64,000 bases of DNA from Parasponia andersonii (GCA_002914805.1 JXTB01000189.1:542740-606739); one strand, 5' to 3'. Positions 11,324-23,291 are shown, numbered from the stretch's first letter. Notes: generated by a model not told the origin, from the letters alone. Made by a program: numbers and translations.

Positions 11324-12111
11324 TGTGGGGCCTGATCCTAGATCACGTGCCACGTGGATGATTGAGTGGCATTACAAGTCATAAAGGGGGCACGCCATCC
11401 GACACGTTCCCAGAGTAACCATTTAAAAGCCACATGAGTCGCATGCGATACCGCATGGGCCCATGGGCCGTCCGAGGCTAGGGCCGAATCTATCTCAGAT
11501 CTTGGACGGTTCGCCCCAATCCAGTTCTTGCCTCGGCAGTTGAGGGTCATAAGCCTCGAGGGTCTTCCGCTAGAAGATCTTAGGAGGCAACGCATTGCTC
11601 CAGACCTAGACAGGGCATTTAATACGATCCTAGGTAGGTGTGCACATTAGGCAAATCATCCTGATAGAACAGCGGTTTGTCAAAGTCTCCACCCCGCCAG
11701 GCTTGAGTCGCAGGAGATGGCGGAAAGCAGGCTACGACGATGCAAGGAAAATCACGGTAATCACGGCCCGTGATCTTTGGAGTAAGTCATGATGAGAAAA
11801 GGTACTCGATCCTAGGATTGAGTACCAGAAAATCTCCAAGTTCCAGGATTATATATACGAGTCTTGCTTCCCCCTCAAATAAGGGAGAAAAAGATAGATA
11901 TATACAGAGAAAAACTTTATTTTTGCTACTCAGACTCAGGGATAAACAACTGACTTAAGCATTGGAGAGTCCTTGTAGGTGGCCACCTCCGCCTCTCCGA
12001 CCCGACCTGAAGTCAAAAGTACTCTGGGATAGTAAGGATACGTGGACAGTTGGTAGATATAACTTCAGCAATTCAAAGACACGTGGACAGTCGGTAAGAA
12101 TCGTACCAATA
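11324..12111 (+). repeat. 3' LTR of the Tat-like element
   Basis: The right end (...ACCAATA at 12111) and the stretch from 11787 match the 5' LTR copy at 1-323. The left end is placed at TGTGGGGCC because it begins with TG directly after a purine-rich stretch; this boundary is inferred, since the matching part of the 5' LTR is outside the window. The implied LTR length is about 788 bases. The TATA stretch is at 11850-11857. Confidence 0.75.
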
Positions 12112-13240
12112 ATTCTTCAAAAAGGCATCTACTAAAAGTCATGATCATAAAAATGGTACATCTGAAAAATATACCAAGAAAACAATTTGATATACCAAGA
12201 GAAAAGAAAAAGTATTATTTGATGGTGAATTTCTTGTTAATAGGCCAAAAGGATATTTGAAAAAAAAGGCAAGAAACTAAATTTTTTTAACCAATAAATG
12301 GATATTTATCTATAAAAGAAATTAATTTGTATCAATGAGATCAACCGTCACATATGTTATCCCTTTTCCTGTCCCATTTTCATAATGAGCCACGTCCAAG
12401 AAGTTAGATGTTAATAAAGTCTTTTTGGATGAGAAAAGAAAATGAAAAGACACGTTTAATCTCCCAACTTTAAGATAATGCTTGTCTTTTTCGAAAAAAA
12501 AATATTAAAATCGAAAAGCAAAGAAATAATGCTTATCTGAAAAAAAAAAATCTAAAATTTTAAGAATCATCAAACCCCCAGGCAACAGAAGGGCGATCTC
12601 TACAAGGTCTGTAATTTTATCAATGCAGAGTCAAAAAATGTAGAAAACCAAGTGAAGAAAATAATATGAGTAGTTGCGAAACAAGGTAATTTTTTTACAA
12701 TTACTATGAAAAAAACCATTAAAATTCCATGAAGATTTAGAATGAAAAATAACTAGGGAAAAATATAAAAAAATATAAAATAGAAACAAAAACATTTTCA
12801 AAAGAGAAAAATTGTATTAATCTTGGCAAGTTTCCACAAAGTGTTGTATTTAGTATATTTAATGTTTTTTTTTTTTTTTTAAATTCTAGCTATGTCATTT
12901 ATCAAAGAAATTGCAGAAATAAGAATTGATGATGACATCTGGGGATGCTGAAATAAAAAAAAATTCTGAACTGTTGAATTTATTTAACGTTATTATTCTT
13001 GGTTTTGTTTTTCTCTTTTCCATCCAATTTCCAAACCAATTTCCAAACATGTGAAGACACGTGAAAAAAAAGTCATACATCCTAAATTCCCTTTGTTTAT
13101 TAATTAATTACTTTATTTTATTTGGTTTCTTTTTTTGGTTCCCTCGTTTAAATAAAAACCAGACACTCTCTCCACTTCTTCGTTCCTTGATACACGCGCG
13201 CACACTCACTCACGTGTATATATACATATAGTTGCCAATC
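12112..13240. other. AT-rich intergenic DNA
   Basis: Many A and T homopolymers and no convincing coding frame. A short CG-alternating stretch with ACACACTCACTCACGTG lies near 13195-13215. I see no gene here. Confidence 0.6.
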
Positions 13241-13468
13241 TAATAGGTATTTGTTTTCTTTACCTATGAGTATGGGTATGTATTTTTTTTTTTAGCCGTT
13301 GGATCACCATCTAATGGTAATCCAATGACTATAATGAAGTGTATGTAAAGACGTGCATCATTAATACCATTTCTTTCCCTCACTTTTTACAATAAAAAAA
13401 TGTACATACTAAATTTTCACTAGACAAATTGATACCTATGCATAGGTAAAAAAAAAAAAATACCTAGG
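13241..13468. mobile_element. MITE-like element, copy 1 (upstream of unit A)
   Basis: The left end AATAGGTATTTGTTTTCTTT followed by ACCTATG is mirrored at the right end by CATAGGTAAAAAAAAAAAAA then TACCTAG, an imperfect terminal inverted repeat of about 35 bases. The core has GTTGGATCACCATCTAATGG. It is about 230 bases long with no coding capacity. The superfamily was not determined. Confidence 0.6.
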
Positions 13469-13501
13469 TGCCCATATATATATATATATATGATTGCCAA
13501 T

Positions 13502-13722
13502 CTAATAGGTATTTTTTTTTTTTACCTATGGTAGGTATTTTTTTAAACCGTTGGATCACCAGCTAATGGTGATCTAATGACTTTAATGAAGTACATAAAA
13601 AGACGTGCATTATTAATACTTTTTCTCTTTCTTATTTTTTACGATAAAGAAATGTGCATGCTAANAAAAAATATAAATACTAAATTTTTATTAACTTGGT
13701 AAAAAAAAAAAATTACCTACCC
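13502..13722. mobile_element. MITE-like element, copy 2 (tandem with copy 1)
   Basis: Same termini and core as the element at 13241-13468 (core GTTGGATCACCAGCTAATGG), about 262 bases downstream. The flanking TTGCCAATCTAAT is also repeated before both copies, so copy 2 could be a tandem duplication rather than a separate insertion. It ends about 90 bases before the start codon of unit A. Confidence 0.6.
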
Positions 13723-13731
13723 GATTCGTCC

Positions 13732-13734
<3 letters not shown>

Positions 13735-13763
<29 letters not shown>
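13735..13763. repeat. (TA)n microsatellite in the upstream region of unit A
   Basis: An uninterrupted run of alternating T and A of about 28 bases, 50 bases before the start codon of the Alfin-like gene. It could act as a TATA-type sequence, but this is not shown. Confidence 0.7.
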
Positions 13764-13766
<3 letters not shown>

Positions 13767-13810
13767 ATAAGAATCGTGTAATTGAAAACTGGCTCTGCAA
13801 CTGTACGGAC

Positions 13811-16092
13811 ATGGAAGGGGAAGGAGGGCAGGACGGCGCGAGCTCGGTGGTTGATGTCTTCGGCGATTACAAGGCCCGTAGAGCCGGCATCCTCAAAGCT
13901 CTCACCACCGGTACATACATTCTTTTCTTTTCTCGAGTTTTTGTACGGTTCATGTTTTTTGGTTTCTCACGTTGTATGTCCCCTTCTTGCACCGCACGTC
14001 TTTAATTCTTGGATTTTTTTTTCTTTTGAGTTTTTTCGCAGATTTTGAAAAATTTTATCGAGAGTGCCATCCTGGTTAGTGTTCTCTCTTCTTTCATTGT
14101 ACATGATTCTCTTTTTTCTGAAAGTTCTTATTATACTTGACATGTTTTAGATTCGAGTGGTTACGAACATGGTTTTGCTCTCAAGAAACTTATATGTGCA
14201 GTACGTTAGATTTTCTTCCCTAATTAGAGAAGAAAATAACTTCTTAAATTGGAACTCTCATGAATGCTCTTATTGAGGATATGCCCTAAAGGGTATTTTG
14301 AGGGTGGATTTCTTTCTTGAGGATGCTAATTGCACTCTTTTTATACTGCTTGACATACTGATTCACGTCTAAAAGAGTGAGAAGCACTTCTTTCTAATAG
14401 AGGGCTTTAATACTATTATTTTGTTATGGTGTGTGAACTTTATGTGACGTGATCTACTTAGTTCAGTTAATTAATTATGTTTAATATATGCACATTTTTA
14501 GAGAGGGAGAATCTTTGCCTCTTTGGTTTATCGACCGGAGATTGGCGAGTTAGTCCACCAGTTGATTATGTTCCTTCGGAACTGCCAGAACCCACATTAG
14601 GCATTAACTTCTCAAGAGATGCGATGCCAAAAGAGAACTGGTTGCATACAGTTGCCGCGCACTGTGATTCATGGTTACTTGCTGTGGCCTTCTTTCTTGC
14701 TTGTGGATTTAACTTTGACAAAGCTGAGAGGTATATATCTTCCTTCATTTCCTACCTACTACTTCCTTAAGTTTGCTTTGAGGAGAAGATCGATTCCGGA
14801 AATTGCACAATGTACTTCGTCTAATTATTTTGTTTCATCATCTGATTAACACTAACAATGGTAAAATATTGAGTTGGTCTTATTCAAATTTGAGGGATTG
14901 TCTTTTATTTCTATCTTGTGCACTTCTGCACGAAGATCTTCATTGTTAAATTTGTGATTTTTGGATTTGTTTTTGGAGGCGGCTCAGGTAAGACAGTGTA
15001 ACAGAGGAAAAAAATGATGGAAAGAACAATATTAATAGTAAATATTGGACAGTTCTTTAACAGAACTTGTCATTGGTATTCATAACTTGAATGTTTCTAT
15101 TATCTTTCTGTTAAGTGTTATACGCGTTTCTTGATGCAGAGAACATCTATTCTCTATGATAAATGATCTGCCAACTGTGCATGAGATGGTGACCGGCGCC
15201 ACGAAGAAAAAATCGAATAAGAACTCAAAAGTTTCAAATGACAATAGCAACAAATTCAAGTCAAGCTCTAAAGAGGTAATTTTTTTTTTTCTAATTTTGC
15301 AAGTCTCTTATAAGTTAGGTTTTATTTATCAACTTGGTCGATCAGATGGTATGCAATTGCAATGTTGATGGGCGTACTATTTTTTAGCCTTTTGATAATT
15401 GGAATTTATATTTTCAGATCCTGTTCTAAGTACTAATTTCCACTTAGTCGAATATGATTGTTTCCCCAATGCTTAATGTCCAATGCTTTTTTACTTTATC
15501 TCATACAGAGTCCATTATAGATATCCAAGAATCAATCATCCATTATGTGTGACGAATATTTAGAAAACTTACCTAAGTGGGGACTACGTCTTAATCTAGT
15601 TTTAGAAATCCTCTTGTGCGGTTGCCTCAAATTCAGTCAGTACACACCTTGAGCGCTTGTCGGTTCTAGTTAGTTTTATGTCTATTTGTCATTCTTTTCC
15701 TATGCTGCTTGACAATGTTTACTTGATCGTTAGATGTTATTCAATTTATTTTCTTACGAGAGTACTTATTATCTGCTCTTTTCATTAAAATCCTGTAGTT
15801 GGAACAGGGAGGGTACAAGTTGGCGAAACATCACAATGGAAAGCCTAGTAAGGATGAAGATGTAGAATTAGAGGAAGAAGGTTATGAGGACGAAAGGACC
15901 TTATGTGGTAAATGTCGGGAGGTGTATGCTTCAGATGAGTTCTGGATTGGTTGCGACATATGCGACGCGTGGTATCATGGGAAGTGTGTGAAAATCACTG
16001 AAGCCTTAGCCAAGCAAATCAAGAAGTATAAGTGCCCTGTATGCAGCAGCAAGAGAGCAGGCCTTAACATCCCAAACAGGCAGGCGGGTTAG
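13811..16092 (+). CDS. Alfin-like PHD-finger protein (unit A, intact, five exons)
   Basis: Five exons (13811-13910, 14042-14074, 14502-14730, 15140-15275, 15799-16092) join with GT/AG introns and consistent phases into 263 codons, close to the usual 230-260 of Alfin-like proteins. Residues 1-130 or so match the Alfin domain ([46 protein letters not shown]). A Ser/Lys/Asn-rich linker and an acidic stretch follow. The C-terminal PHD finger has all eight zinc ligands: C202, C205, C218, C221, H226, C229, C245, C248, plus the EFW tryptophan that in this family helps bind methylated lysine. Alfin-like proteins are plant-specific nuclear readers of H3K4me2/3, and some bind PRC1 components. The start is the ATG that opens the conserved MEG- N-terminus. 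It is the only unit of the local array with every exon, splice site and ligand intact. Confidence 0.92.
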
Positions 16093-17496
16093 TCTCATCG
16101 CTTAAATTACAAATGTCATGTTGGATTCAGCTAACGATACAGTGACTCCATAATATTGGCCCGGCATTTGTACTCATTACTTTCTTGAGTACTTTTTACC
16201 ATCTTTCGTGGGGTTTAGGATATCTCTTTCTATTTTTTTTTGACGTTTTACTTTAGTGGTTTTGTTTAGTTGGTAACAAAGCTTAGTTATGAGAATATGC
16301 GTGGTTCATTTGATTCGTTTCATGTGTATGATTGTAGTTAGGGTTACCTCTGTAGTTATGTGTAACATTAGGTGTCATCCATGAACTGCCTACTCAGGGT
16401 TTGTCTCAATTATCAATTGGGGTTCGTTTCTTAATTCCTTCAAAGACTTGGGTCTCACAATTCTTAATTTTGTTAACGAACACATTAAACAGGAAAAAAC
16501 AAAAATGGCATTTCCTACTTCTGATTTAGCTAGAAAATTGCCATTTATTATATTATCTTTTGTTACACTATTAATGAGGTAATGCAGCCAAGTCCCGCTT
16601 GTACTAATTTTGCAAGGAAAATGTTATTGATCACTATCATTACTCCGAAATATGTAAAATAAAGTTAAAAAAAAAGTGAAATAATGTTAAAAGAATGTAT
16701 AATTGGTTCATATACCATCCCTACATATCAGTAAGGGATGTCGGTCTAAAGTCTATACTCCGAAGAATTTCATATATAATTAGCAATGCAAGTCTCATGG
16801 AGGATGTTTGGAAGCTCGTCCTCAATAGATCTGGTTTCGAATCATTCTCACGTAATTTCCTCATTATTTGACAAAAAAGATATTACTAAGGTTGATTAAT
16901 TCAGATAGATTTTTAAATATTTGTCTAATTCAAGTACGAGATGATCCTTACTTAAAGAATTCAGGTACTTCAGTGCCACAAGAGTATTTTTTAAAGAGTA
17001 GAGTTAGATTCATGGTACCGGTCGATAAAAAGACTTAATTATTCCCTTCTTTCTTAGTTTCAGGCATTAGGCTGAGGATTGTTACAATATAATTTTGTTA
17101 TTTCGTAGTTAGCTTCGAAACACGGTGTAGTATGAGTTTGACCTTAAAGCCACGTGGCCTATTTATATTAACGGGGACAGATGATTTCGGAGCGGGATCC
17201 TCTGTCCGGATTAACTCTTCAATCCTATGTCTACCTACCTAGTAGTTTCTTGCCACATCATCAAGTTTTTGTTCCATCACAAAACCTAATGTTACCGTCT
17301 TCTAACCGGGTAAGTCAGACGTTTGTGCCATAAAAGAGGGGGAAAAAAAATTGTTTTTTGGAGGAAAAATATGAGAGCTCCGACAACGATGCCATTTTAT
17401 AGAAACTTTCAAGTGCTTTGCTCATGAAAGCAATGGCTTCGGCATTTCGCCTCTATCTTCCGGGAGCCAAAACAGAGCTCCGTTCGTCAACTGTGA
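16093..17496. other. 3' flank of unit A
   Basis: The first 80 or so bases (CCCGGCATTTGTA...) are likely 3' UTR, since the same block follows unit G2 near 56850. A second conserved block at about 16300-16490 (GGTGTCATCCATGAACTGCC, then CAGGGTTTGTCTCA) recurs near 53515 and 58080, marking the edges of the duplicated unit. No other gene seen. Confidence 0.6.
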
Positions 17497-17778
17497 TCAG
17501 CTAAGAAGAATCTCGTTTCTGGGTATAAAAGTAAAATTCCTAAATTTCTCGGTAGTCTTCTTCCTGCTCCCTGAAATGTCAACAATGGTGACATCCCGGT
17601 TCAGCAAGGAAGTACCAGAGAAGGCATTAAAATTAGAGCAAACTGTTCTGAGATGAACCGAGGCTCCCAACTTTTTATTGGGCAATTCCGTTATATAAAA
17701 CTCCGTAAGTTTTGTTTGGGGAAACCATTTTTGAGTTCTTGAGTCAGATCTTCCGAGTAGAGACCGTCTATATGTCAT
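17497..17778 (-). CDS. Unidentified 93-codon ORF
   Basis: An open frame starting at ATG (17778) and ending in TGA encodes a polar, basic protein of mixed composition with no signal peptide or membrane segment. I do not recognise it. Codon use is not obviously random and it lies in the least AT-rich part of this neighbourhood, so it may be a fragment of a captured or decayed gene. It ends just before the copia element's left LTR at 17805. It may also be a chance ORF. Confidence 0.25.
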   Translation of the reverse strand: MTYRRSLLGRSDSRTQKWFPQTKLTEFYITELPNKKLGASVHLRTVCSNFNAFSGTSLLNRDVTIVDISGSRKKTTEKFRNFTFIPRNEILLS

Positions 17779-17804
17779 TGATGGAAGTACTTGTTCTTGT
17801 TTCT

Positions 17805-18247
17805 TGTTAAAATTAACGAACGATAGTTGATAAAAGAAAGAATGAAAAATAAAATCACATTTAAGTAGAAAATCGTAATTAGAAAAATAGCTGGCAATTA
17901 ACCAAGCGAGCCCAAAGAGAATTGAGAAAATTTTACTGTCGAAAATAATATAGAGTTTTATATGGTTAAACTGAAAAATATAGAATCCAAAAATTTTAAA
18001 ATATATATATATATATATATATACACGGACGAAAAATATATAAAAAAATAGCTCAATAAAATAGATCTATACTCTTGCACCTCCGAATGAGATCAGTGGT
18101 GGACTCCGGGATCAAGCGTATCGGCTCGATCTTTCCGCTTCCACCACAAATTTTAAAATTTCTCCTAATTACAAAAAATATTACATATGTCGCACCACAA
18201 AGCTTTCGGGATAGGGCAAATAGAATTTGAGTTACGGATTCTAACAA
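17805..18247 (-). repeat. 3' LTR of copia element 1
   Basis: On + it starts with TGTTAAAATTAACGAACGAT, matching 22326, and ends ...GGATTCTAACA. On - it therefore runs TGTTAGAATCC to ...TTAACA, a normal copia LTR of 443 bases, preceded by the polypurine-like CAATGTGGAGATTG. It contains an AT dinucleotide run at about 18001-18024. Confidence 0.8.
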
Positions 18248-18613
18248 TCTCCACATTGACACGAATTCCTATTAAGAAATAACTTTAATTTTCGACAAAA
18301 AATATATTCTCTACCTCTTCCACAAAGAAGACAAAACTCTACAAGTAACACTAATTAAGTCTAAATAATACTTAAACTTATCTCCAGGAAATATCTTGGT
18401 CATTGTATCAGTAGGATTATCATGAGTACTAACTTTGCTTATAACTATATCACCTAGTGGAATAATATCACAGACAAAATGATACTGCACATTAATGTGC
18501 TTGATCCTTTAATAAAACATCTAATTTTTTGTGAGAAAAATAGTATTTTGATTATCACAAAAGACTGTGGTTATCTGTAAGTCTTCATTGAGTTCACTAA
18601 ATAGTCCCTTCAA

Positions 18614-19780
18614 TCAAATAACTTCCTTATACACTTTAGTAATAGCTATATATTCAGCCTCAGTAGTGGACAATGTAACTGTAGTCTGTAAGGTAGTTTT
18701 CCAACTGAACACAATCATCAATGGTGAAAACATACTCAGTGAGAGATTTTCTCTTATTAAGGTCTCCAGCAAAATTAGAATTAATATATCCAACGAATCT
18801 ACTTCTAATTCTCCCAAATTACAAACAAACATCAGTAGAGCCATATAAGTATTTGAAAATCTACTGAACTACTTTCCAATGTTCTTTATTAGGATTCGTC
18901 ATGTATCTACTAACAGCGCTGACGACATATGATAAATCTAGACGAAAACAAACCATAGTATACATGAAAGATCTCACTGCACCAGAATATGGAACTTGAG
19001 ACTTATAATCAATCTCATTATCTAATTATGGAGATAAAGCAGATAAAAGTCTAAAATAAGCTGCTAATAGAGTGCTAATAAGTTTAGTATTCTGCATATT
19101 AAATCTGTATAAAACTTTCTTAATACACCATTTTTGACTTAAGTAAAATCTACCTACCTTTCTATTTCTCAGAATCTCTATTCCAAGTATCTTCTTTGTT
19201 ACTCCCAACTCTTTCATCTCAAACTCCTTATTAAGCTAGTTTTTGACCTTTCTAATCTCTTCTTTATCTTTGGCTACTGTCGATATGTCATCAACATATA
19301 AGAGTAGATACACAAAAGACCCATTAGTGGTCTTCTTAAAGTAGACACAATTGTCGTAGCTACTTTTTTTGAAATAATGAATGGTTACAAATGAACCAAA
19401 TATCTTATACTACTGTCTAGATGACTATTTCAGGTCATACAGAGACTTCTTCAATAAACACAAATAATCCTTCTTTCCCGAGTCTACAAAATCTTCTGCC
19501 TGTTCCATGTAGATGTCTTCTTCAAGTTCTCCATGTAAGAATGTTGTCTTCATATCTAACTGTTCAAGTTAAAGATCATGCATAGCTACAATACCAAGTA
19601 AAGCTCGAATTGAACTATGCTTTACAACTAGAGAAAATACATCTATAAAGTCTACGCTTGGAACCTGACTGTAGCCTATTGCAACTAGCCTTACCTTATA
19701 CCTGTCTTCTTCAATTCCTAGTGTTCCTTCTTTTTTTTTTTTTTGTAGATCCATTTGTAGCGAATAACTTTCTTATCTTT
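18614..19780 (-). pseudogene. Reverse transcriptase and RNase H of copia element 1, broken
   Basis: RT starts near 19754 with YKVRLVAIGYSQVPSVDF and HSSIRALLGIVAMHDL; LLYVDD is encoded near 19285-19300; a thumb-side segment at 19026-19217 has LGIEILRNRKVGRFYLSQ. RNase H at 18614-18844 has TLSTTEAEYIAITK. Several stops and frame changes separate these blocks, so no active enzyme can be made. Confidence 0.82.
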
Positions 19781-19980
19781 AAGTAGTTTTACCAAGTCCC
19801 ATGTGTTATTCTTATGAAGAGATTCTATCGCCTCTTGCATGCAATAATCCATTTGCCAGAGTCATCACAACTACCTCTGTATAGGTAGAATATTCTTCAC
19901 TAAAATCAATATCTTTAGCCATATTCAAAGCATAGGCAACTAAATCAGCCTCAACATACCTTTGTGGAGGTCTAATTTCT

Positions 19981-20881
19981 CTTGCATGCCTTTAGCAATA
20001 AAATATTATGATGACACTAGTGGTAGCGATGGTGGTGTAGAGAAACCTAACTAAGATGTAGACACTGGTGTAGATTTTAAGCTAATCTCAAGCTCCACCT
20101 GAGTGTTTAATTTCTGTTGATGTTTACTACTAGAATCTCTAATAGGTAAATCATGAAGTATAACAGATTCATCAAAAATAACATCTCTATTCATTATAAT
20201 CTTCTGGATTTCTGGATATCATAGCTTATATCCTTTAACACTAGCCTTATAGTCTAGAAAAATGCACTTCATAGATCTTGGTTCTAACTTTCTATTATCT
20301 ACATATGAGTATAGTAGGATATCTAAATATCTTCAGATAAAAATAATTAGCAAGAGTACCAGACTATACCTCTTTTGGAATCTTTTTCTCAATAGCAATT
20401 AAGAGAGATCAATTAATTAGAAAACAGGATATAGAAGTAGCTTCTGTCTAAAAGGACTTTGGTAAACAAGCATTAGAGAGCATGTAACATACTCTCTCTA
20501 TCAAAGTCTTATTTATACGCTCTGCCACACCATTTTGTTACAGAGTGCGATGAACTGTTAAGTGCCTCATGATTCCTTCTGACTTTAAAAAATGTTAAAC
20601 TCATCAGAACAAAACTCTAAGCCATTATCAGTGCAGAGATGTTTAATCTGTTTCCTTGTCTGTTTCTCGGTTATATTCTTTTACTCCTTGGATATTGGTA
20701 ACACAACATTCTTTTGCTTCAAGAATAACACCCAAAACTTTCTGGAAAAATCATTGATGATCGTCAACAAATATCTAGCACCTCGTTTAGAAGGTACCCT
20801 AGATGGTTCCCAAAGATCAGAATGTATATAATCAAGTATTCAATTTGTGTTGTGGATACCTTTTGTAAATCTGACTTTTTT
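19981..20881 (-). pseudogene. Integrase region of copia element 1, strongly decayed
   Basis: Position between gag-pre-integrase and RT, and traces such as the GVAE-like Glu region (near 20520-20545), indicate integrase. No long frame remains on the - strand and the first catalytic blocks are hard to place. The ORFs on + across this region are shadows. Confidence 0.55.
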
Positions 20882-21268
20882 CTACTTCCTAAAAATGCAG
20901 CGCTCACAAAACTTCAGTTTACTAGTACTTTGCCTATCAAGAAGTCCTTTTTTGCTTAATTCAACTATATCATTCTTACTCATATATCCAAGACACATAT
21001 GCCAAAGTCTAGTGACTTCATCAATTGATAATGAAGGAGTAGAGATAGCTACTTCGTCGGTAATTGTAAAACCTAACAAGACATATAATTCGACAGATCT
21101 TTTCTGACCCTTCATTACGACGAGAGCTCCTTTGAAAACCTTCAGAAATCCACCTCCAGTAGTGTTCTTATACTCTTTTGAATTAAGAGTACTCAAAGAG
21201 ACAAGATTTCTCTTTAAATCTAGAACATATCTCACGCCACTGAGGGTCTTGAAAACTCTATCAAACAT
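20882..21268 (-). pseudogene. Gag-pre-integrase domain of copia element 1
   Basis: An open frame of 128 codons has VRYVLDLKRNLVSLSTL and RLWHMCLGYMSKNDIVELSK, then CERC near the end. These are the GAG-pre-integrase features, with the zinc-binding His and Cys residues that open copia integrase. It is in the right order between gag and integrase. Confidence 0.8.
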
Positions 21269-21549
21269 CTTAATTTTGATTGTTCTAATACCATAACTTT
21301 ACAAGACACATTATTTTCTATAAATACAGCACTTTTGGATACCGTTTCATATATTAAAAACTAGTATTTATTAGGACACATATGAAATTCGCAACCTAAA
21401 TCAAGAATCTAGTTATCACATGATTTGGAATCGCCATAAGAAACAACTAAGAGTTCTCCATTACTGATATCTTCTTCGGCAACACTGGCTTCACCAGTAT
21501 TTTCAGTTTATTTTCCCTTCTGATTAGGAGCAACCTTCTTATTCTTGTT

Positions 21550-22122
21550 CTAATGCTTATAGCATTCAGATTTAATGCGGCCATTTTTTTTTTTGTAATA
21601 GTTGCAAATTTTATTTTTATTTATAGATTTCGATCTGCCTCTATTATCACTCCTAAAATTCCTCTCATGCATTCTCCCTCTAGTAACGGGACCCTTTGCT
21701 TGAGTCTCAATCCCTATAAGAATCTGCCCCATCTTTTCCTTAGAAAGTAGAGAATCATAAACCATACTCAGAATAAGGGATTCAAGATTATACAAAATAA
21801 TATCCCAAAAAGGCATATATGAAGGGGGCAATAAACACAACAGAATCAGCGCTAAATCCTCAGACTCATATTTAACCTCCAAAGCTTCCAAATTAGAAAT
21901 AATTTCCTTAAAGATGTTTATATACTTTTTTAGAGACGTACCTTCTATCATACGATGAGAATACAGTCGCTGCTTCTGATGCAGCTTATTGGTTAGACTT
22001 TTCATCATGCACAACTGCTCTAATTTAAACAACATAATGGCGGTAGTTTTTTCCTTCAAAACATCTTGTAATATCTGATTCGACAGATACAGTTGAATAT
22101 GAGATAGGACTTTTCGATCCAT
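21550..22122 (-). pseudogene. gag of copia element 1
   Basis: An open frame of 190 codons encodes the UBN2-type copia gag: SLTNKLHQKQRLY, then ALILLCLLPPSYMPF, then a basic Arg/Gly-rich region and a zinc knuckle. The knuckle reads CNYYKKKNGRIKSEC instead of CxxCxxxGHxxxxC: the second Cys is Tyr and the His is lost, so zinc binding should fail. The start is the first ATG of the frame; the native protein starts a little upstream, near the PBS. Confidence 0.8.
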
Positions 22123-22325
22123 ACGCTACTTTTTCTCCATTGACAATAATGAGGGCATTGCATTGATCCCTAACAGTATATCATCCAAATCTAACTGCGT
22201 GAACATAACCCCTATTTTAACCCACCATAACAAAAAATCTAGTACTACAATCCAAAAGTAGAATATCATACTTCATGGTTGCCATTATCGTAATCAAACC
22301 TAGATTAAAAGCTCTGATACTAGTT

Positions 22326-22500
22326 TGTTAAGAATTAATGAACGATAATCGATAAAAGAATGAAAAACAAAAACACAGATTTAAGTGAAAAATCTTAATC
22401 GGGAAAAATCACTAGCAAAGGAGGGAATTTTACTATGTTGAAAATAAGGTATATATGTGTACGTATAAAAATTGTACAGAAAAAATGGCCCAATAAAACA
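22326..22500 (-). repeat. 5' LTR (inner fragment) of copia element 1
   Basis: It starts on + with TGTTAAGAATTAATGAACGA, similar to 17805. Similarity fades after CAATAAAAC near 22490-22500, where the left LTR continues for another 200 bases. Only the end next to the PBS survives; the outer part was lost by deletion or replacement. Confidence 0.7.
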
Positions 22501-23291
22501 AGAAAATGTTTCTGAACCGTTTTAAATATGAATGTGTTAAAACACTCTTTAGTTGACTATGTAATTCTGTAGGAGTTAAATGTGGACAGTACGTACTGAA
22601 TGTAAACCTAGTTATATAGGTTAAATGTAGTGAATGTGGACCTAATTATAGGAGTTAAATATAGTAAATGTAGACTTACTTACAAAGGTTAAATATAGTA
22701 AATATGGACCTAGCTGCAGAGATTAAGTGTGATCATAGTCATAAAAAAATGTAGAGCAATATTGAAAGTATCATCGAATATTGAATAAGCTTGAGACTAT
22801 AAATTTTAAGCCCTCTATTTTGTTAAGCTGGTTCCAATTAGTTTCATTCGCTTATATTTAAAAAAAAAATATTGATTTTAAGTTTAGGGTTATTTTGCAA
22901 AATACTTACTAAACGTTTCAATTGTATATGCACGTTTCAATTGTATATGCTTGAGGACTCAATAAGTGGAACTCATATTTGAAGGAGGGAGATCATTTGA
23001 GGACTCAGATTTATTAATTAGAGTTATTGTATTATTTAGTTTCTATTTTGAGATATTGTTGATTATTTGAGGTATAAATTATTATTATGGTTTTGGTTTC
23101 TTTTGTTATTATAGATTTAGTAAATTGTTATTGATGATTTAGATTGATTTGGTGTTTTGTTATGATGAGATATTTTGAGTGTTAATGGATCTATTTGAAT
23201 TTTTAATATTGATTGGATTTAAAATTTTTCCTATTTATGTGATTTATCTTTACGTGCATGTGACACGGTTGCTATGTCCTCGCTATTAGGA
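22501..23291. other. AT-rich DNA with short direct repeats
   Basis: At 22570-22740 a block with GGTTAAATGTAGTGAATGTG and close variants recurs three to four times at a spacing of about 50 bases. No gene seen. Unit B begins abruptly at about 23292. Confidence 0.5.

Larger units (their letters stand above)
1..12111 (+). mobile_element. Ty3/gypsy retrotransposon, Tat/Retand-like, decayed (5' end outside window)
   Basis: Bases 1-323 recur near the other end (from 11787 to 12111), giving two LTRs around an internal region of about 11 kb. The internal order is gag, protease, reverse transcriptase, RNase H, integrase on +, then a long non-pol region with two tandem-repeat arrays and an antisense coding region, then the 3' LTR. 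An extra antisense ORF between integrase and 3' LTR is known from the Tat lineage of plant Ty3/gypsy elements, and the PBS region (TTTGGCATCATCTGTGGG) resembles that lineage's TTTGGCGCC-type site. The polyprotein has about fifteen in-frame stops and two frame changes (between 4627 and 4692, and near 5030), so this copy cannot be autonomous. Both LTR copies differ by many substitutions, so the insertion is old. Confidence 0.9.
17805..22500 (-). mobile_element. Ty1/copia retrotransposon 1, Tork/Tnt1-like, decayed
   Basis: On the - strand, order from 22500 down: 5' LTR fragment, PBS, gag, gag-pre-integrase, integrase remnants, RT, RNase H, polypurine tract, 3' LTR. This is the copia order (integrase before RT). 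Gag has the SLTNKLHQKQRLY and LLCLLPPSY features of the Tork lineage. The PBS reads AGTATCAGAGC, a one-base variant of the initiator-Met site. Stops and frameshifts are frequent. The outer part of the 5' LTR is missing, so no target duplication can be read. Confidence 0.85.

Noticed and set aside
13811..14005. 64-codon ORF taken as a complete small protein
   Set aside because: Only the first 33 codons are coding; the rest is intron 1 beyond a good GT donor at 13911.
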